Shown here: piece after piece, positions 1-10,319 of the stretch
How the letters are laid out: every line of letters starts with the position of its first letter
Position numbering within the stretch: position 1 is the first letter of the stretch
From: Orientallactaga sibirica
Taxonomy: Eukaryota; Chordata; Mammalia; Rodentia; Dipodidae
DNA: 64,000 nt
Assembly (NCBI GenBank): GCA_036365145.1
Contig: JAEOAD010000052.1
Span: 14,073,501-14,137,500, forward strand
Direction of reading: 5' to 3'
Notes under the pieces: model-generated
Databases searched by the model: none
What the model saw: only the letters and a program-made list of their open reading frames with translations
Told to the model about the DNA's origin: nothing
Translations under genes and position numbers: made by a program

Positions 1-20
1 ATTTGAGAGAAAAGAGCGAG

Positions 21-66
<46 letters not shown>

Positions 67-214
67 GGTGTGCCAGGCCTCCAGCCACTGTAAATAAACT
101 CCAGATGCATGTGCCATCTTGTGTATCTGGCTTACGTGGGTAGTGGGGAATCAAACATGGGTCCTTTGAGTTTGCAGTTAAGTGCCCTAACAGCTAAGCC
201 ATTTCTCCAGGCCT
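1..214 (-). mobile_element. B2-like tRNA-derived SINE
   Basis: The left end is a long (GA)n run, the expanded CT-rich tail of the SINE read in reverse. It is followed by the family body (gccaggcctccagccactg, ccagatgcatgtgccatctt) and the head in reverse (gctaagccatttctccaggcc). The A-rich tail is cut by the window edge. Confidence 0.9.
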
Positions 215-224
215 ATAGTGAGTT

Positions 225-225
225 G

Positions 226-254
<29 letters not shown>
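225..254. repeat. Poly-T tract
   Basis: An uninterrupted run of about 30 T. No SINE body is attached, so its origin is unclear. Confidence 0.85.
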
Positions 255-258
<4 letters not shown>

Positions 259-282
259 AGCACTCTGTAACAAAGTTGGGCA

Positions 283-497
283 GGGTTGGAGAGATGGCTC
301 AGTGATTAAAGGAACTTGCTTGCAAAACCTAACAAACCTGGGTTTGATTCCCCAGTAGCCATGTGAAGCGGGTGCACAAAGTGGCATATGCATCAGTAGG
401 TTCTTTGCAGTGGCAGGAAGCCCTGGTATGCCCAGTTCCCTCCCCCTCCACTTGCAAATAAATTTTAATTATATTATATTATATTATATTATATTTT
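283..497 (+). mobile_element. B2-like SINE with (ATATT)n tail
   Basis: The head ggttggagagatggctcagt and a diverged B-box (gggtttgattcc) are readable. The A-rich tail (aaataaatttt) runs into an ATATT pentamer repeat at about 465-497. Divergence suggests an older copy. Confidence 0.85.
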
Positions 498-642
498 TTT
501 GAAGTAGCTAGCTCAATGTAGCTCAGGCTGATCTGGAACTCACCCTGCAGTCCCATGTTGGCCTTGAACTCATAGCAATCCTCCTATCTCTGCCTCCTCC
601 AGAGTGCTGGGTTTAAAGATGTGGGTCACAACACCTGACAAA
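498..642 (-). mobile_element. B1-type SINE
   Basis: Reverse-strand B1 landmarks: gctcaggctgatctggaact, ggccttgaactcatagcaat, gtgctgggtttaaag. It abuts the ATATT tail of the preceding SINE. Confidence 0.85.
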
Positions 643-899
643 TAAATTAAAAAAAAAAAAGACAGGCACAGGAAAGTGACTGTTTAGATCTGGGACTGTA
701 AATTCCATCTCTCTCTTTCAGAAATTTAACCTGAGTATGGTAAGAATGCCTTTGAACTTTCAAGCTGCTTTAGGGAGTCAGAAGGGTGACACTCCCCCCC
801 CCACCCTGTGTGGGTCATGTGGAGTCACAGACATGAGGAGAGCTGGTACAGTGGGCCAGAAGTGAGACTTGCACCCGCACATGGGCCTCACGTAAGAGG
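643..899. other. Unique spacer
   Basis: Contains an A-run (650-660) and a C-run (794-803). I recognise no gene or repeat family here. Confidence 0.5.
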
Positions 900-1835
900 T
901 TGGTTTCCCCCATAACAGACATGCCACTATTGCACCTGTTGGCTCATTTGACCTGGCTGGTCAAACTTAAGGTTTGCAGCGTCCCCTGTTGTTTATCTCC
1001 ACTGATGACTTTTCTGTCCCATAGGGCTGCATGCAGCATAGCTTTTTCCAGCTTTCAGTCAGCTGGTCTACAGGGAGGAGGTTTTCAGCTCAACTCCAGT
1101 TTGACTTCTTAGTGACCTTGCAGCTCAAGCATGTGGAGTGTTCAGTAATAGGGTCTTACCATCTATTCCTGGTGGGAAATCAAGAGCTCTGGCAATGGCC
1201 TGTAATGTTTTGGGGGCATCAGGGACTTCCCTGGTCAACAACTCACTGGAAGGTATCCCATCCCTGGTACTGAAAAATTTTCTAGTAACAATCTATAGCT
1301 TCTGGTTGTGCCATTGTCCAAAAAAGTTGGTTTCCATTTGGCTTATTCCTACCCTCTTAAATTTTGGTTAACCCTCCCCCACCCTTCCTTTACTCAGCCT
1401 CTTCCGCTGACCTCAGTTAGGCCTTTCCACTCTCAGGTCATCTGTTCTTCTACTTACGTATATACAGTACCATTCCCGTAAGTCCTCCCGTCTCCTCCCT
1501 CCCATATAGACCCTTTCCAGCTTACTGGCCTCTGCTATCAATTTTCACCCCAATTCACATACAAGTCTAAACATTTGCAGCTAGGATCCACATATGAGAG
1601 AGAATATGTGATGTTTGGCTTTCTTGGCCTGGGTTACCTCACTTAATATAATCTTTTCCAGATCCATCCATTTCCCTGCTAATTTTATAATTTCATTTGT
1701 CTTCACCACTGAGTAGAACTCCATTGTGTAAGTATCCCACATCTTCTTCATCTGCTCATCAGTGAGGGGCATCTAGGCTGGCTCTATTTCCTAGCTGTTG
1801 TGAATAGAGCGACAGTGAACATGAGGAATCATAGG
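900..1835 (-). mobile_element. LINE-1 3' end (ORF2 tail plus 3' UTR), 5'-truncated
   Basis: On the minus strand the ORF2 C-terminus (1581-1772) is followed leftward by a non-coding stretch that I take as the L1 3' UTR, with C-rich and T-rich patches. The homology gttgtgaatagagcgacagt at about 1797-1816 extends upstream into ORF2, then stops, giving a 5' truncation near 1835. No clear poly-A end is seen on the left, so the UTR boundary is inferred. Confidence 0.75.
1581..1772 (-). pseudogene. L1 ORF2p C-terminal fragment
   Basis: A 63-codon open frame carrying the conserved end of the L1 reverse-transcriptase protein: MWDTYTMEFYSVVKTNEI, then LEKIILSEVTQ and KHHIFSLI. Only the last few percent of ORF2 is present and there is no catalytic domain, so it is inert. 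The L1 ORF2 C-terminus is a well-known motif; the match is from memory. Confidence 0.9.
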
Positions 1836-2136
1836 CGTGTGTGTGATGGGGGTGGGGAGCTGGCAAATGATTGGCTACGGCAGGAGTGGCCTCCTTGGGA
1901 AGGCTGGTATGATCTTGTACCCCAAGTTCTGGTGTCCTCTCCTACGAGTCTGCTGTCAGGCCTTACTCTTGCTGCTAAACTTGTTCTTAGGAACCTCAGA
2001 CTCCAGGGGCCAAAGGAGAGTGGGGCTTGGCATACCAGGTTAGTATTAGTGTGTTTTCCAATGTGCATGGGATCTGTGGGTGATATGTATGTAATATCAG
2101 ACTTAGTAGTAAACGCTGGATAAAATAAAGCCTTAA
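1836..2136. other. Unique sequence
   Basis: No repeat family recognised. A 107-codon plus frame overlaps L1 sequence and has no coding signature. Confidence 0.5.
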
Positions 2137-2138
2137 CT

Positions 2139-2251
2139 GGCTGGGCTTATAGCTGGGTGGCAGAGTGCTGGCCTGGCATGAGCAAGGCCCTGACTCTGAT
2201 CCCCAGCACTAGAAACAAACAATGAAACACAAAAACAAACAAATAAATAGA
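2139..2251 (+). mobile_element. ID-type SINE
   Basis: Resembles the rodent ID element: tatagctgggtggcagagtg, then gatccccagcacta, and an (AAAC)n/(AAAT)n tail. Confidence 0.75.
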
Positions 2252-2948
2252 TGCCTTTCATTAGTAGGTTCTTTGAGACTCAGCTTCAGGTACCAATCTC
2301 CAAGAACACCGTATCTCCCTATGGGAAACGTGTTTTCAGTTCCAAACAATCGATTTACAAATTAAATATTGGAGCACTAGTCATTAGGGTCGCGGTGGTG
2401 GAATCCTTCACGCGTTTTCTCCCTTCATATCTTTCCTGTAGGAAGAGGAAGGAGGATTCACCTTGCATTATTAATCACTGGGAAAGCAAGGCTACAGTCC
2501 TTTACCTTTTTTTTTTTTTTTTTTACTGCAGACTGCCCAAAGTGTAGGAACACCAGAACACTGTGAGTTCCCTGAGTTGGACCTCAGCCAGCACTGAACA
2601 TTTGTTGCAAAGAGGGACACTGGCTCCCTGGTGACCACTAACGACAAGGACATGGAACTGGCTTTGGTCCCGTGATCACACCTGTGTCTTTACTGTCCTT
2701 ACTGGATGTCTTACTATTCCTTGGAGAACTCTCAGAAGACAGAGGCCACCTTTCTGCTCAGGGCTTTGTAGAACCTTGTCCATATCTTCTAGAAGGAGCC
2801 TCTATGCCCATACTGTCCTCCTCTGCCAGATCCTTTGCCAACCCCTGGCCACTCTTAGCTCAGGTGCTTGAGCCCACTGGGCAGGGATGTCCCATCAGCT
2901 AATGGGGAGATGCTGAGGGTTTACTATTGCTCAGGGTTCCCAGAGAGA
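2252..2948. other. Unique sequence
   Basis: Holds a T-run at about 2503-2524. No exon with matching splice sites was recognised and no repeat was identified with confidence. Confidence 0.5.
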
Positions 2949-3090
2949 GGCTGGAAAAATGGCCTAGTGGTTAAGGCGCTTGCCTGCCAGGTTTGATTCC
3001 CTGCTACCCACATAAACCAAATGCACAAAATGCACATGGATCTGGATTTCTTTTGCAGTGGTTGGAGGCCCTGGCATGCCCATTCTTTAT
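2949..3090 (+). mobile_element. B2-like SINE
   Basis: Head ggctggaaaaatggcctagt, B-box aggtttgattccc, and body ending ggccctggcatgcccattct. The tail has become a TTTC microsatellite. Confidence 0.9.
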
Positions 3091-3109
3091 TTGCTTCTTT
3101 CTTTCTTTT

Positions 3110-3151
<42 letters not shown>

Positions 3152-3180
3152 TTCCTTCCTTCCTTCCTTCCTTTCTTTCT
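3091..3180. repeat. (TTTC)n / (TTCC)n microsatellite
   Basis: About 60 bp of TTTC, then about 25 bp of TTCC, seeded in the CT-rich tail of the upstream SINE. It produces spurious Phe/Ser-rich open frames. Confidence 0.95.
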
Positions 3181-3182
3181 AT

Positions 3183-3242
3183 AAAAATATTTTATTTTTA
3201 TTTATTTATTTGAGAGAGAGAAAAAGGAGGAAAGGAGGGAGC

Positions 3243-3284
<42 letters not shown>

Positions 3285-3441
3285 GAGAGAATGGGCATCA
3301 CAGGGCCTCCAGCCACTGCAAACAAACTCCAGATGCATGTGCCACCTTGTGCATCTGACTTATATGGGCACCGGGGAATTAAACCTAGGTCCTTTGGCTT
3401 TGTAAGCAAGCGCCTTAACCACTAAGTCATTTCTTCAGCCC
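3183..3441 (-). mobile_element. B2-like SINE carrying a GATA microsatellite
   Basis: A typical reverse copy (tttatttatttatttgagag ... gggcctccagccactgcaaa ... catttcttcagccc). The GA-rich section has expanded into about 10 GATA units at 3242-3283. Confidence 0.92.
3242..3283. repeat. (GATA)n microsatellite inside a SINE
   Basis: A near-perfect GATA tetramer run of about 40 bp within the host SINE. Confidence 0.95.
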
Positions 3442-3588
3442 AATACAATAAATTAAAAAATAACAGCAAAGACAGAATTTCTGCTCTCAAAGAATTTACA
3501 AATTAGTTCGGTAATGTATCCTATACATTAAAACATAGGATTCAAGTCAGCCAGCACAGATTTGAATCTATCATTTATTTTTTTAATA

Positions 3589-3807
3589 AAAAGATTTATT
3601 TTATTTTATCTATTTGTAAGTAGAGAGAGATGGGAGAGAGAGAGAGACTGGGGAATGGGCATGCCAGGGCCTCTAGCTACTGCAAATAAACTCCAGAGGC
3701 ATGTGCTACTTTGTGCATCTGGCTTTACATGGGTACTGGGGAATCAAACCCTGGTCATTATACTTTGCAGGCAAGTGCCTTTAATCACTGAGCCATCTCT
3801 CCAGCCC
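3589..3807 (-). mobile_element. B2-like SINE
   Basis: Reverse copy with tail ttattttatctatttg, body ccagggcctctagctactgc and head gagccatctctccagccc. Confidence 0.92.
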
Positions 3808-3837
3808 TATCATTTCTCTTTCAAAAAATATTTATTA

Positions 3838-3981
3838 TCCAGGTTTGGTACACACACCTTTAATCCCAGAACTCAGGAGACAGAGATAGGAGGATTGCTA
3901 TGAGTTTGAGACCACCATGAGATTACATAGTGAATTCTGGGTTAGCCTGGACTAGAACAAAATTCTACCTCGAAAAACCAA
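3838..3981 (+). mobile_element. B1-type SINE, diverged
   Basis: cacacctttaatcccagaac, then agattacatagtgaattctg and a short A-rich end. Several mismatches to the local consensus. Confidence 0.85.
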
Positions 3982-4177
3982 TATATATATATTTGCAAGC
4001 AGAGAGAGAAGAGAGAGTGGGCACACTAGGGCCTCTTGCTAGACAAATCAACTCCAGATGTATGCACCACCTTGTATATCTGGCTTTATGTGGGTACTGG
4101 GGAATTGAACCTGGGCTGGGCTGGCAGGCTCTCTTTGCAAGCAAAAACCTTTAATAGCTGAGCCATTTCTCCAGCCC
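3982..4177 (-). mobile_element. B2-like SINE
   Basis: Begins with a TA-rich tail and GA-rich run, then gggcctcttgctagacaaat and head gagccatttctccagcccc. It is back to back with the preceding B1. Confidence 0.9.
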
Positions 4178-4218
4178 CAAATCTATCATTTCTTTATTTT
4201 TCTTTATTATTATTATTA

Positions 4219-4364
4219 TTTTTTTTTCGAAGTAGGGTCTCACTCTAGCCCGTGCTGACCTGGAATTTCCTCTATATTCTCAGGGTGGCCTCGAACTCAT
4301 GGCGATCCTCCTACCTCTGCCTCACGAGTGCTGGGATTAAAGGTGTGCATCACCATGCTCAGCT
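4219..4364 (-). mobile_element. B1-type SINE
   Basis: Reverse B1: gaagtagggtctcactctag ... ctgggattaaaggtgtgcat. Confidence 0.92.
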
Positions 4365-4389
4365 CATTTCTTTTTGTTGTTGTTGTTGT

Positions 4390-4520
4390 TTTTTCGAGGT
4401 AGGGTCTCACTCTGGCCCAGGCTGACCTGGAATTAACTATGTAGTCTCAGGGTGGCTTCGAACTCACAGCAATCCTCCTACCTCTGCCTCCCAAGTGCTA
4501 AGATTAAAGGTGTGTCAGCT
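4390..4520 (-). mobile_element. B1-type SINE, head-truncated
   Basis: Second reverse B1 in series. It stops at ggtgtgtcagct and lacks about 15 bp of the 5' end. Confidence 0.9.
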
Positions 4521-4552
4521 CATTTCTTAATTGTGTACTTTGAGTCTTATTT

Positions 4553-4746
4553 TTTAAAATTTTATTTTTTTATTTATTTGAGAGAGAGAGAGACAATGGG
4601 CGTGCCGGGGCCTCCAGCCAGTGCAAACGAACTCCAGATGCATGCTCCACCTTGTGCATCTGGCTTACATGGGTCCTGGGGAATTGAGCCAAGGTCCTTT
4701 GGCTTTGCAGGCAAACCCCTTAACTGCTAAGCCATCTCTCCAGCCC
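4553..4746 (-). mobile_element. B2-like SINE (outer member of a nested pair)
   Basis: Reverse copy. The block 4561-4918 is flanked by the same 18-mer agtcttattttttaaaat at 4543-4560 and 4919-4936, the target duplication of this insertion. The next B1 landed within it. Confidence 0.92.
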
Positions 4747-4769
4747 AAGTTTTGTTTTTTGTTTTGTTT

Positions 4770-4915
4770 TGTTTTTTTCGAGGTAGGGTCTCACTCTACC
4801 TCAGGCTGACCTGGAATTCACTATGTAGTCTCAGGGTGGCCTGGAATTCATGACAGTCCTCCTACCTCTGCCTCCCAAGTGCTGGGATTAAAGGCCTGCA
4901 CCACCATGCCTGGCT
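4770..4915 (-). mobile_element. B1-type SINE nested at the edge of a B2-like copy
   Basis: Reverse B1 inserted right after the B2-like head, inside that element's right-hand target duplication. A short ccaagt direct repeat appears on both sides. Confidence 0.9.
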
Positions 4916-4948
4916 CCAAGTCTTATTTTTTAAAATATATTTTTATTA

Positions 4949-5092
4949 GCTGGGCATAGTGGTGCATGCCTTTAATCCCAGTACTCGGAAGGCAGAGGTA
5001 GGAGGATCATTATGGATTTGAGGCCAGTTTGGGACTACAGAGCGAGTTCCAGGTCATCGTGGGCTAGAGTGAGATGTACCTCAAAAAAACAA
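4949..5092 (+). mobile_element. B1-type SINE
   Basis: gctgggcatagtggtgcatg ... tacctcaaaaaaac. Followed by A/T-rich tail sequence to about 5130. Confidence 0.9.
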
Positions 5093-5135
5093 AAACAAAA
5101 AATAAAGTAAAATAAAAAATATAAATAAATATATA

Positions 5136-5320
5136 AAATTTATTTATTTATTTGTGAGGAGAGAGGGGGAGAGAATGGGTGTTTCAGGACCTCTTGGCAC
5201 TGCAAACAAACCCCAGACACATGCACCACTTTGTGCATCTCCCTTTACATGGGTAGTGGGGAATTGAACCCTAGGCTGGAAGGCTTTGCAAGCAAATACC
5301 TTTAACCACTGAGCCATCTT
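5136..5320 (-). mobile_element. B2-like SINE interrupted by B1
   Basis: Reverse copy, diverged (gaatgggtgtttcaggacct). Its head ends at ccatctta; the same 8 bases recur after the following B1, which inserted here. Confidence 0.88.
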
Positions 5321-5340
5321 ATTATTTTTTTTATTATTTT

Positions 5341-5484
5341 TGGTTTTTCGAGGTAGGGTCTCACTCTGGTCCAGGCTGACCTGGAATTCACTATGTAGTC
5401 TCAGGGTGGCCTCAAACTCTCAGCAATCCTCCTACCTCTGCCTCCCGAGTGCTGGGATTAAAGGCGTGTGCCACCACGCCTGGC
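5341..5484 (-). mobile_element. B1-type SINE
   Basis: Reverse B1 close to the local consensus, flanked by ccatctta on both sides. Confidence 0.92.
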
Positions 5485-5496
5485 CCATCTTACTTT

Positions 5497-5622
5497 TTAA
5501 AAGTCTATAAAATGAGGACAAGAAAAGAGCTATGTCTATTTTAGGAATGACATGATAAAGCATTTAGCAGTGACACAAATATAAGTGCTCAGTAAACACT
5601 GGCTATCATTGTCATTATGCGG
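5497..5622 (+). mobile_element. MIR fragment
   Basis: tctataaaatgaggacaaga ... gataaagcatttagcagtg ... agtgctcagtaaacactggc matches the 3' half of MIR (mammalian-wide tRNA SINE). Confidence 0.75.
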
Positions 5623-5709
5623 GAAGCCCGGACAGGACTGTTGCTAGTCTGGGATGGAAAGGACCCTTGTACCATCTCCCCCAGCTCTCTGCTTAGCGTG
5701 AGTGGGGAC

Positions 5710-5848
5710 GAGGGTTGAGACTTTCTCACCAGGTAGACCAAGCTGACCTTGAACTCACTATGTAGCCCAGGTGGGCCTTGAACTTGTAACCCTCCTGCTT
5801 TCACCTCCTAAGTGTGGGGATTACAGGCATGAGCATCCAGGCCCAGCC
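5710..5848 (-). mobile_element. Old B1-like SINE
   Basis: ttgaactcactatgtagccc ... ggggattacaggcatgagca; clearly more diverged than neighbouring B1 copies. Confidence 0.65.
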
Positions 5849-6074
5849 CTGCTCCATCTCTTCAGACCTGGAGGAGAAAGATCTGTGTAGTGTAGGTCAC
5901 AGAACTGGCGGGGAGGGACTGATGGGAGAGGGGCTTTGGGGACACTTCCAGAGCTGCTGTTACCTTCTGGAAAACACAGTTTGCCTACTTCAGCTCACTT
6001 CTGCACAGGATACCTTGTTGGGCTTGGAAACCAAACAATGAGAGCTTTTGCAAGGATTCAGGACATACACGTCA

Positions 6075-6168
6075 GGGGCTGGGGTTGCCTGGCATGGGCA
6101 AGTCCCTGGGTTCAATTCCCAGCACAGGAAAAGAAAGAAAGAAGAAACAAAGAAAGAAGAAAGACATA
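6075..6168 (+). mobile_element. ID-type SINE
   Basis: ggggctggggttgcctggca then gggttcaattcccagcacag and an A/G-rich tail. It has lost about 20 bp of the ID head. Confidence 0.7.
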
Positions 6169-7100
6169 TAAGAGACAACTTTACACCATCATGAAGCGGC
6201 ATGTTAATTAACAAGAACAAAGTGATGTAGCGAAAACTTGATGTACTGAGGGCAAGCATTGAAGACAAGCATTCCTTATTGGCAAGTCTGAATTCTGGGC
6301 TTCTGAGTAAAGTTTCCTGAATGTGTTGACACTGCCCGTGGTTCTGTGGCAGTAGTAGCAGGGAGGCCCTTTCCTTACCCCAGAGTCCCCCAACCTTGTC
6401 TCTTTGTTTCCTGCGTTCGGTTCTCCCTCAGACAAACTGTAGATTGGACCAGCCAGCACCATGTGTCTCTGCCCACCAGCCCAGAGGCTTGAGCTGAAAG
6501 TCCAGATCCTTGCTGGTGTCCCAGGACGGTTTAGCGAAGGCATCGGACAGGGAGTGGTGAAAGCGCTCATTTGAAGGTGTGCGGTTGACTGTAGATGACC
6601 TGGTTCTTGCTGAGGAAGGTGTTTACTCTGCAGGCTTAATGACAGGCTGGCTCTGTGGGAGTGCTGCGATGAAAGACCCAGAGGTCCCCCTGAGCCTCCT
6701 TCCTGGCAGGCTGCTAAGGCCGGCATCTTAAGAACAGTGCTATGAACTTGGGACCTGAGGGTGACACAGTTCTTCTCAGAAGATCGAGTAATGAATAGTT
6801 GTCATTTTGCCCTCTGGTAAAGGTGTGTTTATCAGCAAATGTGTCACCTTGCCTCTTCATGGATTAATGGTGACCGAGACAAACAAGTACGAATGAAAAA
6901 CATGGCTGGGACGCTATTTTCATTTACAAACATTCTGTGGAATTTGAAGGTATCCTGGAAGCCGTCCATAGACAAGAGCCAGCGAGACTCGGAGGAGAAG
7001 CAACTTGTGCAAGGTCACTTGACAAACAAGTATCCAAGTTAAGACTGAAGTCCCAGGTCCTGGGGTCATGGGGTCTTTTAAAAAATTGTTATTATTTTAT
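6169..7100. other. Unique sequence
   Basis: No repeat or exon recognised. A 172-codon minus frame (6208-6726) has no domain, no splice context and low-complexity Ser/Pro content, so I do not call it a gene. Confidence 0.5.
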
Positions 7101-7103
7101 TTA

Positions 7104-7308
7104 AGGTTTTTGCATGGGAGTCTCATGAGGCATGGGCTGGTCTCAAGTTTGATCTGAAGGTGGAGACAACCTTGAACTCCTGGCTCGCCTACAACGCTAG
7201 GATTACAGGCGTGTTCCACTACACCTGCTTCATACGGTGCTGGGGGTCAAACCCAGGGCCTCATGTATGCCAGGCAAGCACTCTACCAAGTGAGCTAATC
7301 CCAGCCTC
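7104..7308 (-). mobile_element. B4-like SINE (ID head fused to B1 body)
   Basis: On plus, a B1-like part (ctcctggctcgcctacaacgctag, gattacaggcgtgttccact) is followed directly by ID sequence in reverse (gtgctgggggtcaaacccag, ggcaagcactctaccaagtg). That order matches a fused ID-B1 (B4) element. Confidence 0.65.
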
Positions 7309-8062
7309 TCTTTTTACTGTGATTCTGTATCTTTGGACAGTCAAGGAGAGCTATTTTTCCCTTTCATTGATCTTTCTTTCCAAAGCTTTAAAAAGAGTCA
7401 GGGTGATCCAGGAAATTCTAGGAGTCCCAATTCTCTTCCACAGGCAGTTTGTTTTCTGTGGGTGGTGCTGTATGGATTTGCTTCAGTTAAGTTTTCCAGC
7501 ACTTCATGTGAAAGCTTGCCAATTACCACTGTAGTTAAATAAATCATTTTAGCTCTTCAGAGTTCATAAACACAGAGCATCTTGCTTCCCCTCACATGCT
7601 TTCTCTCTTCCCTGGCTCTCTTCCCTCTACCCACTTCCATTAAGATGTATTTTTTTAAAGGACCAATATACATATTTTGGTGAAATTCTTAACATTTTTT
7701 TCTTTTTTTTTTTTTGCAAATTTTACATCATCACAATGCCTTATGTTAATTTACATTTTATGAGGTTTTTAGTATATTCTCTTGCAGAGGGTCTCAGTGT
7801 TTCTAGCGAGGAAGGAAAGGAGGGAGCAAGTAGGACTTAACTAAAAGACTTGAAAATGCAGCCTGGGTGCTTGCGAGTGTTTGGGCGGTGAATATTTATG
7901 TGGCACTGTGGGTGTTTTGAACTCTCTGGAAGCTAACAAACTCTACACATGAACTTAATGGAAGTCCTCCAAACTTTGGAAAACACAGAAGCCTTTCAGA
8001 AGTCTGAATGGAGTCCAAATCAAATTGCAGCCTGATACAGTAGTGCAAATGGGAGGCTGGGG
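7309..8062. other. Unique AT-rich sequence
   Basis: Includes a short T-run (7700-7715) and the block 7720-7800 rich in TTA/ATG. No family recognised. Confidence 0.5.
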
Positions 8063-8170
8063 ACGTCAGAGGAAATGACACTGGCCCAGAACTCCAGGAG
8101 ACCAGGGCCTGCTGCTAGTCCTACCACTAAAGGTTCTTTTCCGGTCTGAAAAATTAAAAAAAAAAAGTAT
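8063..8170 (+). mobile_element. MIR, left part of a split copy
   Basis: Weak similarity to the MIR 5' half. It continues after the SINE at 8434, which starts with the typical MIR string tacctcatggagttgctt. Confidence 0.5.
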
Positions 8171-8183
8171 AATAATAGCTCCT

Positions 8184-8419
8184 GGGGCTGGAGGGATGGA
8201 TGTCTTAGCGGTTAAGGTGCTTGCCTGCAAAGCCAAAGGACCCTGGTTCGATTCCCCAGGACCCACATAAGCCAGATGCACAAGGGGCACATGCGTCTGG
8301 AGTTTGTTTGCACTGGCTGGAAGCCCTGGCGCACCCATTCTCTCACTCTCTCTCTCTCCCCCTCTTTCTCTGTCAAATAAATTAAATAAATAAATAAATA
8401 AATAAATTAATTAATTAAT
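8184..8419 (+). mobile_element. B2-like SINE with perfect target duplication
   Basis: Full copy from ggggctggagggatggatg to an (AAAT)n/(AATT)n tail. The 14-mer taataatagctcct occurs at 8170-8183 and 8420-8433. The insertion splits a MIR. Confidence 0.95.
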
Positions 8420-8433
8420 TAATAATAGCTCCT

Positions 8434-8530
8434 ACCTCATGGAGTTGCTTCAGTGATAAAAATAAAATAATGTGTGTAATGTCCTAATCCAAGGCCTGGC
8501 ATATAATAAACACTTTATTGCATGAGATGC
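8434..8530 (+). mobile_element. MIR, right part
   Basis: acctcatggagttgcttcag ... aaggcctggcatataataaa is the MIR 3' half. Confidence 0.75.
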
Positions 8531-8818
8531 CAATAGAGCTCTGGAGAAAGACATACAGGCACTGATGGCCCCCATTTGGGTAGGGAGGCAGCAGGATGAC
8601 AAACCTGAAGTTAGCCAGACTATTTTTCGATGGCAGCTCTAGTGTGTTCCAGTGGGTGATCATGGGCAAATCCGATGATACAACCTGGGTAAAGCCCCAG
8701 GTTCAGTGCCTGGCAAATGCCAGCTATTGGCTCAGGGCTCTAGAGAAAGGGACTGAGAAACCAGAGAGTTGCAACACTTGCAGGTAAAGCCAGGGGAGCA
8801 AGTTCCACCCTGTGGTCA
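8531..8818. other. Unique sequence
   Basis: No gene or repeat recognised. Confidence 0.5.
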
Positions 8819-9115
8819 GCGTGAGTTTCCTGAGGCTGCTGTAACACATCACCACAGGCTTGGCTTAAAAAACAACAGAAAATTAATTTCTCCTACTTCT
8901 GGCAGCCAAATGTCCAAAATCAGTATCACTGGATCAAAAGCCAGAAGCACACAGGGCCATGACCCCTCAGAGGCACAAAGATCTGCTTCTTGCCTGTTCC
9001 AGTTTATATTGGCTGCTACCATTCCTTGGCTTGTGGCTTCATCATTCCAACCTTTGCCTCAGGCTCTGCATGGCTTTTTCCTCTGTGTGTGCTTGCTTGT
9101 ACCTGTGTGTGCATG
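8819..9115 (-). mobile_element. MLT1-like (MaLR) LTR, antisense
   Basis: Plus-strand text gagtttcctgaggctgctgt, aaaacaacagaaaattaatt, cattccttggcttgtggctt is the familiar reverse complement of an old mammalian MaLR LTR. The subfamily is uncertain. Confidence 0.65.
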
Positions 9116-9138
9116 TGTTCATGTATAATTTCCCTCAT

Positions 9139-9355
9139 TGTTTTATTTTTATTTATTTATTTATTAGAGACAGAGAGTGGGAGGGTGGGGAGAGAGAGGA
9201 GAGAGAATGGGCACACCAAGGCTTAGCCATTGCAAATGAACTCCAGATGCATGTGCCCCCTTGTGCATCTGGCTTATGTGGGACCTGAAGAATTGAACCT
9301 GGGTGCTTAGGCTTTGCAGGCAAACACCTTAACTGCTAAGCCATCTCTCCAGCCC
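9139..9355 (-). mobile_element. B2-like SINE
   Basis: Reverse copy. ccctcatt followed by a T-rich string occurs on both sides (9132 and 9356), consistent with target duplication. Confidence 0.92.
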
Positions 9356-9383
9356 ACCCTCATTTTATTTTTATTTTTGTTTT

Positions 9384-9524
9384 TTGTTTTTTGAGGGTCT
9401 CACTCTAGCTCAGGCTGATCTGAAATTCACTATGTAGTCTCAGGGTGGCCTTGAACTCATGCTGATCCTTCTACCTCTGCCTTCTGAGTGCTGGGATTAA
9501 AGGTGTACACCACCACGCCTGGTT
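9384..9524 (-). mobile_element. B1-type SINE
   Basis: gagggtctcactctagctca ... aaaggtgtacaccaccacgc, with a small deletion of cgaggtag at the left. Confidence 0.88.
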
Positions 9525-9540
9525 GTATTTTTTTTTTTTT

Positions 9541-9650
9541 GGTTTGGTTTTTGTTTTTTAATGTGTAGACAGGTTGGCCTGGAACTTTTGATTCTCCTGC
9601 TTCTACCTCTTCAGCAATTTCCTGCTTGTATGCACCACCACAAACAGCTC
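9541..9650 (-). mobile_element. Degenerate B1 fragment
   Basis: gtagacaggttggcctggaa ... tgcttgtatgcaccaccaca; B1-like but missing the middle. Confidence 0.5.
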
Positions 9651-9731
9651 CCTCATTGTTCAACCTATAAGAATCCTGTGATTACAGTTAGGGTTTACCT
9701 CAATAATCCAAGACAAAGATGCTCTTTGTAA

Positions 9732-9732
9732 A

Positions 9733-9765
<33 letters not shown>

Positions 9766-9922
9766 GAGAGAGAGAAATAGGCAGAGAGAGAGAGAGAAGG
9801 AAAGAGAGAGAGAGAAAATAGGTGTGCCAGGGCCTCCAGCCACTGCAAATGAACTCCAGATGTGTGCGTCCCCTTGTGCATCTGGCTTATGTGGGTCCTG
9901 AGGATTGAACCTGGGTCCTGTC
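9732..9922 (-). mobile_element. B2-like SINE, head-truncated
   Basis: Tail of tatt repeats and GA run, body ccagggcctccagccactgc. It stops at gaacctgggtcctg and lacks the tRNA-like head. Confidence 0.9.
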
Positions 9923-10319
9923 TGCCACAGGGTCTAATGCATCAGTAGCTGGTAGAGAATCACAGGGACAGGAGTGTGAGGTGGAGGAGAGGACAGATGT
10001 TACCAGGAAGGTGGCAAAGCCGAGCCAAGGCCAAGCTTATGTGGTTAGACACCAGGCAGGCAGGCTGGTGCGAATCACATTGATGTACGGGGTTCATCAG
10101 CGAAGTCATGTGGCTGAGCTGAGCCAGCTCCAGCCTCTAGACAGGGCACAGTAAAGGCTTCCAGGAAAAGGCAGGAGTTACTTGGACTGACTAGGGTAAG
10201 GAAGAGCCTGAGGCTGGCTTGAGCATGCAGGTAGGGCTCTGAACCATGTTGGAATGTAGGAGGGCCCCAGATCCAGGTGCCCTTGCCTAACCTCCCTACA
10301 CTGGGTGGGGCCACAGTGA
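9923..10319. other. Unique sequence
   Basis: No gene or repeat recognised. Confidence 0.5.

Noticed and set aside
283..470. tRNA gene
   Set aside because: The tRNA-like A and B boxes belong to SINE heads; no intact tRNA fold is present here or in other copies.
6208..6726. 172-codon minus frame
   Set aside because: No recognised motif, low-complexity start and no supporting splice or promoter signals.
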